64,000 nucleotides of DNA from the NCBI GenBank assembly GCA_963978895.1, contig CAXBUH010000076.1, positions 98,931-162,930 of the forward strand. Direction: 5' to 3'. This DNA is from Erpobdella octoculata. Lineage: Eukaryota > Annelida > Clitellata > Hirudinida > Erpobdellidae. Positions 57,895 through 64,000 of this stretch are shown one piece after another. Position 1 is the first letter of the stretch; the number at the start of each line of letters is the position of its first letter. Under the pieces are notes generated by a model. The model was not told the DNA's origin and did not search any database. It saw nothing but the letters and a program-made list of their open reading frames with translations. The position numbers and the translations under genes are program-made.

Positions 57895-57985
57895 TGAAAT
57901 GATTATCATATGTCGACATGATTATCATATGTTGAAATGATTATCACATGTAGAAATGATTATTATATCATTATATGTCAAAATG
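57895..57985. repeat. 19-bp minisatellite, left part
   Basis: Units of GAAATGATTATCATATGTC, about five copies. The array resumes at about 60495-60670 beyond the Helitron copies. Confidence 0.85.
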
Positions 57986-58016
57986 GTGATCATATAAAGA
58001 AATATATAATTAATTA

Positions 58017-59469
58017 CTAGCAGTGCCCGTAGCGGCTTCGCTCGCACGAAATTAGAGAATTTGAACCGTGCATACATAGTAGAGTACTGCACGGATCAAT
58101 TTTTTAGGTCTCGGCTTGGCCCGTCGACAACTTGGCCTAGCCCGTTTCAAAAACCGAATATCCTGGCCCGGCACGGCCCGTCTAATATGGGCCCGGCCCG
58201 TTTTCACAGGCCTAGAAGTTCTATATACTTGATGAAAAACTTCGGCCCGTCCCACCTTGACTTCAGGTTTAGCCCGGCCCGTCTGAACACCCTAAAATCA
58301 CTAAAATGTTTATATACTTGGTTAAAAATCTCGGCCCATCACACCTTGATTTAAGGTTTAGGCAGGGCCTTATGAAGACCCTAAAATAACGGCTTGGCCC
58401 GTCCGTCCGGTGATAAACTGAACTCATCTACTTTTAACCGGCACAAAACCTCAATATACCAATTTTCACATCTGTAGCACTTACAGTTTTTGAGTAGCAG
58501 TTATTTTAAAATCAAATAACCCTTTTTCCATTTCACATTTGAGGTCCTGGAAACCAAATTTTCAAAAAATGGTGAAACACGTATATCATTATTTTTAGAA
58601 TAAAAACTAAATACTAATTTTACTTTTGTAGCATTCACAGTTTTTGAGTAGCAGTTACTTTAAAAACCAAGTAATCCTATTTTCCACCCCATATTTAAAG
58701 TCCTGGAAACCAAATTTTTAAAAATGGTAAAACACGTATATCATTATTTCTGGAGTAGAAACCAAATACTAATTTTTACTCTTGCAGCATCTACAGTTTT
58801 CGAGTAGCAGTTACATTACAACCAAATAACATTATTTTCCATCCCACATTTGAGGTCCTGGAAACCAAATTTAAAAAAAATGGTAAAACACGAATATCTT
58901 TATTTTTAGAATAGAAACTAAATACTAATTTTTACATCTGTGGTATTCAGTTTTTGAGTAGCAGTTAGTTTGAGAAACAAATAACCCTATTTTCCAACCC
59001 ACATTCGAAGTCCTGGAAACCAAATTTTTAGAAAATGCTAAAACACCTATTTCATTATTTTGGGAGAAGAAACTAAATACTAATTTTTACTCCTGTAGCA
59101 TTCACAGTTTTTGAGTAGTAGCTACTTTAAAAACCAAATAACCCAATTTTCCAACCAACATTTGAGGTCCGGGAAACCGAATTTTCAAAAAATGGTGAAA
59201 CACGTATCTTTTTATTTTTCAAGAAGAATCCATATACCAAATTTCAAAATTTCCTCATTTTTTTGTTTTCGAGATATACATTGTTTTAGAAAAAAGTTTG
59301 TTTTCCAGTTTCTTCCCCTCAGGAGCAAAATTTTTAAAAATCCTTACTAAGTGGATGCTTATGCAATAAAAGTAATATAAGTTCCAAATTTCACGTTCCT
59401 AGGATAAGGCGTTTGAGCTCGGCGTTGATTATCAGTCACTCAGTCAGTCAGTCAGTCAGGACATGTTCT
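58017..59469 (-). mobile_element. Helitron B copy, nearly complete
   Basis: The 3' end is at CTAG 58020-58017 (CTAGCAGTGCCCGTAGCGGC on plus), flanked by T on the minus strand. The GC-rich block, about six body units, GAGCTCGGCGTTGATTATCA, TCAG repeats and CAGGACATGTTCT follow. The TA-rich 5' terminus is missing and joined to a further Helitron piece. Confidence 0.87.
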
Positions 59470-60489
59470 GAAGTCAAGGTGGGACGGGCCGAAGTTTTTC
59501 ATCAAGTATATAGAACTAATTTTTACTTCTGTAGCATTAACAGTTTTTGAGTAGCAGCTACTTTAAAAACCAAATAACCAAAAAAATGATGAAACACGTA
59601 TATCTTTTTTTTTTAGTAGATACTAAGTATTAATTTTTACATCTGTGGCAATTACAGTTGTTGAGTAGCAGTTACTTTAAAAATCAAATTACCCTATTTT
59701 CCACCCCACATTTGAAGTCCTGGAAACCAAATTTTTAAAAAATTGTGAAACCCGTATATCATTATTTTTAGAGTAGAAACTAAATACTAATTTTTACTTT
59801 TGTAGCATTAACAGTTTTTGAGTAGAAGCTACTTTAAAAACCAAATAACCCAATTTTCCAACCCACATTTGAGGTCCGGGAAACCAAATTTGTAAAGAAT
59901 GGTGAAACACGTATATCTTTATTTTTAGAAAAGAAACTAAATAATAATTTTTACATCTGTGGTATTTACTGTTTTTGAGTAGCAGTTACTATAAAAGACA
60001 ATTAGCCCTATTTTCCACCCCACATTTGAAGTCCTGGAAACCAAATTTTCAAAAAATGCTAAAACACGTATTTCATTATTTTTGGAGTAGAAACTAAATA
60101 CTAATTTTTACTCCTGTAGCATTAACATTTTTGAGTAGAAGCTACTTTGAAAACCAAATAACCCAATTTTCCAACCCACATTTGAGGTCCGGGAAACCGA
60201 ATTTTCAAAAAATGGTGAAACACGTATCTTTTTATTTTTTAAAAAGAATCTATATACCAAATTTAAAAATCTCCTCATTTTTGGTTTTCGAGATATACAT
60301 TGTTTAAAAAAAAGTTTGTTTTCCAGTTTTTTCCCCTCAGGAGCAACATATTCAAAAATCCTTTCTTAGCGGATGTTTACGCTATAAAAGTAATATAAGT
60401 TCCAAATTTCACGTTCCTAGGATGAGGCGTTTGAGCTCGGCGTTGATTATCAGTCAGTCAGTCAGGACATGTTCTTTTATATATATAGA
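59470..60489 (-). mobile_element. Helitron B second piece with complete 5' terminus
   Basis: 59470-59515 is an inverted copy of 58209-58262 (GTGGGACGGGCCGAAGTTTT). It is followed by four to five body units and the 5' end TCTATATATATAAAAGAACA beginning at 60489, preceded on the minus strand by A. Together with 58017-59469 it forms one composite insertion. Confidence 0.82.
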
Positions 60490-60494
60490 TCACA

Positions 60495-60670
60495 TATCAA
60501 AATAAATAATTATCATATGTTGAAATGATTATCATATGTCGAAATGATTATCACATGTCGAAATGGTTATCATTTGTCGAAATGATTATCACATGTCGAA
60601 ATGGTTATCATTTGTCGAAATGATTATCACATGTCGAAATGGTTATCATTTGTCGAAATGTTTACCATAG
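60495..60670. repeat. 19-bp minisatellite, right part
   Basis: About nine units alternating ATGATTATCACATGTCGAA and ATGGTTATCATTTGTCGAA, a 38-bp higher-order pattern. Continuous with 57895-57985 apart from the Helitron insertion. Confidence 0.88.
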
Positions 60671-61281
60671 GTTGCTGAACGCTTTGTAAGCAAGTTTAAG
60701 CACGAAGAATTTTTTAAAGAAAAAAATAAAAACCTTCGTATTTGACATTCCCATCAAGATCTTCTTCTGTTCCGGTGTATTTCAATATTAAATCTACTTC
60801 AGAATCTGTAAGCCTCTCTCCTGGAATGCATTCAAAGTTTCAAGTAATATCAAATTTTCTATGATTAAACTTCAGTTGTAATTTTGAAATCAACTCAACA
60901 ATGTTGAATTTTGTTTAAATGAAGTTTGAAATTGAAATTTTTTTAGCCTCATTTTGAACCACAAATTACAACCAGCAATTTTTACTTTCGTAATAAAACG
61001 CTACTGCATCAATTCGTCATTTTTTGCGTTTTTGAAATCTGATTGACAATCTGTGTGCTTCTACAATCTCAGCTTGCGAATGAGAAAAGCTTAAACAAAA
61101 ATTTAATTTAATTTTTTTTATTATTTCTATTTGGAAGCATCTATTAGAAAATTTGTGGTGCAACATAATCATTGATTTTGTAGTACTTATAAATAAAGTT
61201 TGACAATGTTTAACGCATCGCCAATGGTTATTCTTCTAAGCCACAAATAACTTTATCAAAATTTTACTCACCGTGTACAGA
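60671..61281. other. No recognisable feature
   Basis: AT-rich spacer; no coding or repeat signal. Confidence 0.45.
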
Positions 61282-61480
61282 AAAACCCGAGGCAGCCATT
61301 TAGAGGCGCTGCTGGGATTTGAACTACCGACTTTTAGATCCACTTTCTCGTTCCCGCTTGCTATCCCGTTCCCGTTCCCGCTCGCTCTCGTTTCCACTTG
61401 CTTTCTGAATCCCGTCGCTTTTCCGCTCCTTCCGCCTGCTTTCTCGCTCCCGCTCTTTTCTTTCTTCCACTCTCTCCTAA
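61282..61480. repeat. SINE scrap joined to Helitron A minisatellite
   Basis: 61282-61330 matches part of the SINE at 61545-61705 (GGCAGCCATTTA, GAACTACCGAC). 61335-61480 is TTCCCGCT-type Helitron A repeat. Confidence 0.5.
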
Positions 61481-61544
61481 CTCCTTTTTGTTTGTCAATG
61501 TTTAACGTGGCGTTAATCCGTAGACTTCTAATCTACGAAGAAAG

Positions 61545-61706
61545 GGTCCTTGCAAAGGCAGCCATTTATAGGCGCCTACCCCTTTAGCAACGCGAGTGAA
61601 CTCCTTGCTTAAGGGAGTTACGCTGGTGACGTCGGTGAGGCTCGAACTGCCGACCTAACGATCGACAGGTGAACGCTCTACCCCTTCTGCCACCAGCGCC
61701 TCTAAA
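61545..61706 (-). repeat. tRNA-derived SINE
   Basis: The minus strand starts GAGGCGCTGGTGGCAGAAGG, with an A-box in TGGCAGAAGGGGTAGAGCG and a B-box (CAGTTCGAGCCTC). A body with GACGTCACCAGCGTAACTCC follows. It is the same family as the copy nested in the hAT at 24229-24423. Confidence 0.7.
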
Positions 61707-62020
61707 AACGTAAAATAGATTTGTTAGAAACTGCTTGAAGCCTTAAAACTTTAACTAATAATTTGAATTTTGTTATGCAATAACCATTGATGTTCGTACA
61801 CAGGCACTTTTGGTCGGGAGAATTTTTTAGTCATGAAAAAGCTAAATATTTTTAAATTTTTAAAAATAACCTATGATTTTCTATTTTTTGAAATCTATAC
61901 AGAAACAGAGCCAGTGGCTTCTATCCCCCCCCCCCAAGTGGCCGGGATCAATTCCCCCCTAAGTAGCTAAGCTTTCCCCCCTCCTCCAAGTTGCGACCGC
62001 AATTATTTTTAGTATTTCAC

Positions 62021-62071
<51 letters not shown>

Positions 62072-62213
62072 TGAGTTTTAACACACTTTTTTGTTCTTTC
62101 TATACACATTTTCCTCAACAATTCGTCTAATTTCGGTACAATACCCAAACACAGAAAAACAACACACGTTAATATTGAAAAAATCATTTAAAACTATAAA
62201 TCCAAATCTAAAT

Positions 62214-62460
62214 TTATTTAATTAAAAGTTTCTGTAGCGGTTTTGATGTTGCAGCAAATCTATCAATGATTTTATCTACAGGAATGTCTTTTTCTGAGGC
62301 AAGTATTAACAATGAAGAGAACCAATCATCCAGCATTGAGGTCCTAAACCGGTTCTTAATGAGTCGAACCCTGCTCATCGCTCTCTCGGCACTAGCGCTT
62401 GTAATTGCAAGGGACATAAATATCTTGTACAAGATGTCCAATGCGGGAAAACAATTTTAA
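62214..62460 (-). pseudogene. hAT transposase C-terminal dimerisation domain
   Basis: It encodes LDILYKIFMSLAITSASAER, then AMSRVRLIKNRFRTSMLDDW, and FSSLLILASEKDIPVDKIID up to a stop at 62214. This matches the hAT dimerisation motif (compare LIAVPVTSAGCERVFSKLAL in the hAT at 22.5 kb). Only the last ~80 residues remain. Confidence 0.85.
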
Positions 62461-62759
62461 TGGTTATATAAACGTCCGGGGAAGGAACATTATCCACCGG
62501 ACGTTCCCCGTGTGAAAATTTGCAAAATATAATAAGAACTACTAGACTAAATTTTTAACTATTAACTATAATTATCAGTAAAAAATAGTTTTAATGGAAT
62601 TTCCGAGGTGGAAAATGTCCTACATTCAATACGGCTGTGTATGTATGTATGTATGTATGTATATATGTTTGTGTAAATGCTAAAACTTTTCGTAACCCTG
62701 TAAGTTGGAGCAGAAATCGCAAAACCACAAAAATATGTGTTGATGTTTAAAAATCCGTC

Positions 62760-62924
62760 TCAATTTTTCAAAATTATTTCTTTTACAATGATAAGGTAAG
62801 CTAACCTAGTACATTTGAAAGCGTGACGCTTTCGACAATGCTCCATCCATTTATCAGATCGAACCAGGTTCCCGCAGGCTAACTCGCAACAACGTAACTT
62901 AAACTTGGATTTTTCTCGCGGCAT
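62760..62924 (-). pseudogene. N-terminal zinc finger of a hAT protein
   Basis: From Met at 62924: MPREKSKFKLRCCELACGNL, then VRSDKWMEHCRKRHAFKC. The Cys and His pairs (C..C, then HC...H) fit a C2H2/BED-like finger at the N-terminus of hAT proteins. A short non-transposase sequence follows, consistent with deletion of the DDE domain. Confidence 0.6.
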
Positions 62925-63375
62925 ACTCTTTTCTTTAACAAAGTAAAAAAATTGTGAACAAGAAGGAATCAAAAAGAGTCAAGTTTATTTTATATAGCCG
63001 TCATCAGTCGTAGAACTTATCAGCATTCATGGGCTTCAGCATAAATTATGTTCCATGTCCATTCGGTTGCGGCTACATCGTGAAGCGTATTAGATGAGCT
63101 ATATGAAAGATAAGATGGACATTAAATGTTAATTAACGAATCTCGAGTCAACGTTGAGAAGCCACACGACGTCTCACGACTCTCACGTCGTTTAGATATA
63201 TTCTTTAGGTTCAATCGAAATTTCGAAATGGATGGATTTTTAAACTTTTTTCCTTACCCCTTTTTTTTTTTCTTCCCCCCCCCCCTGTTTTTTGCCGGGC
63301 GAAGCTGCGCCCGGCTGTATAAGGATAGAAGCCACTGAACAGAGCGTAATACCCCAGCGTAGAAAACCAGCCAAC

Positions 63376-63544
63376 CTAGGTTCGTGAGTACATGTCTGAG
63401 TTCAGCCATAGCGATGAAACCTTGTCCTTCTCTGTCGAAAGTCTTGAAAGCTTCCATAAAGTCTGCGAATGTTCCCGCATCCGTTTGGTTGCTCATGGAT
63501 ATATAGATGGGCAGAATCTCTTCAAATGTGTACTGTTTTTTCAC
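63376..63544 (-). CDS. Essential myosin light chain-like exon (EF-hand)
   Basis: An exon of 169 bp. The acceptor is ATCACAG ending at 63545 on the minus strand; the donor after 63376 reads GTTGGC. It encodes [20 protein letters not shown], then [20 protein letters not shown] and [11 protein letters not shown]. This is the linker and second-lobe EF-hand of essential (alkali) myosin light chains, which bind the IQ motif of myosin heavy chain; the loop [12 protein letters not shown] probably does not bind calcium strongly. The exon ends in phase 1, before the usual Glu of LGE. Neighbouring exons are not in the window. A calmodulin-like relative is less likely. Confidence 0.8.
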
Positions 63545-64000
63545 CTGTGATGGAATTTGAACAAAATTTCTTCAACATTAAGATTTTATATTGATTTATT
63601 TTAGATGTTGTCAGTTGAGAATATTTTTTTTCTTACAATCTTTATTTTTTTCTCAAAACTTGTTAGAAAAAATGTTTGTAGAACTTTTTTATTCAATGAC
63701 GCTAAAGCTTTGGAAAGTCGGGAAATTTAGTCATCGCATGAAAAAAGAAAGAAAGAATTAGCTGGAACATGTAACTAAAAATGTCACTAGAAAATGTCAC
63801 TGGAAAATGTAACATTCCCATCCACTTGAGCACCACCATCAACTTCTCCGGTAATTTAATTTTACTACTTTCGCCGAACCGGTTTCTGTTCGTGTGTATC
63901 AATATATCAGTCTGTAAGTGAAAGAATGTACGACATGTGTGTTCCTGCCCGGCTTATTCCATTATTCCATCAGGGTACATCGTCTACATTACACAGCTCT
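63545..64000. other. Intron or flank of the myosin light chain-like gene
   Basis: Upstream (minus-strand sense) of the exon. No second exon was recognised. Confidence 0.5.

Larger units (their letters stand above)
61912..63337 (-). mobile_element. hAT derivative, 1,426 bp, 8-bp target duplication
   Basis: Inverted ends CAGTGGCTTCTATCC on both sides, flanked by AACAGAGC (61904-61911 and 63338-63345). Inside on the minus strand are an N-terminal zinc-finger frame and a C-terminal dimerisation frame, with the catalytic middle deleted. It contains a (TA)n at 62025-62068 and C-rich runs near both ends. It lies in the intron after the myosin light chain exon. Confidence 0.92.

Overview
This window is repeat-dominated nuclear DNA from an invertebrate animal. 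The evidence is a spliced exon of an essential myosin light chain-like EF-hand gene at the right edge, GT-AG introns, no bacterial gene organisation, and a dense mix of eukaryotic transposons. The sequence does not fix the phylum. Only two stretches look like possible host exons (1687-2018 and 63376-63544). Almost everything else is transposon, transposon relic or microsatellite, with (TA)n tracts up to about 185 bp uninterrupted.

Layout. 1-2.9 kb: AT-rich DNA, two LINE scraps and a possible terminal exon. 2.92-6.40 kb: a non-autonomous LTR element on the minus strand whose ORF carries a 24-bp minisatellite; its right LTR is split by a 1,110-bp Helitron. 6.4-8.3 kb: tRNA-like sequence and a Penelope-like element (PLE) 3' part. 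8.8-10.4 kb: a second Helitron family. 10.7-11.2 kb: Copia gag scrap. 12.4-16.65 kb: an apparently intact two-ORF L2/CR1-type LINE. 17.0-21.0 kb: a Helitron helicase remnant plus Helitron ends, with a 2,073-bp element showing a 9-bp target duplication. 22.1-24.9 kb: a 2,785-bp hAT with a broken transposase and a nested SINE. 25.6-30.9 kb: a decayed Ty3/Gypsy element split by a solo LTR. 31.9-33.6 kb: a Mutator-like element with duplicated terminal modules. 33.8-42.1 kb: nuclease-like retroelement fragments, a decayed hAT, a decayed LINE and Helitron pieces. 42.4-51.9 kb: a truncated LINE, three PLE fragments and Helitron pieces. 52.5-56.65 kb: a second intact LINE on the minus strand. 57.3-61.7 kb: a small lysine-rich ORF, Helitron copies inserted into a 19-bp minisatellite, and SINE pieces. 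61.9-63.34 kb: a 1,426-bp hAT derivative lying 38 bp from the myosin light chain exon.

How the parts relate. The LINE ORFs are intact. The Helitron remnant has the same 3' hairpin terminus as the many short Helitron copies, so it represents their likely helicase source. The most interesting signal is in the PLE 3' regions. Three divergent PLE types each carry a hammerhead-ribozyme-like fold with a loopless palindromic stem III and different but compensating stems. Each fold is followed by AATAAA, and the element then stops about 152-161 nt later at a (TA) tract.
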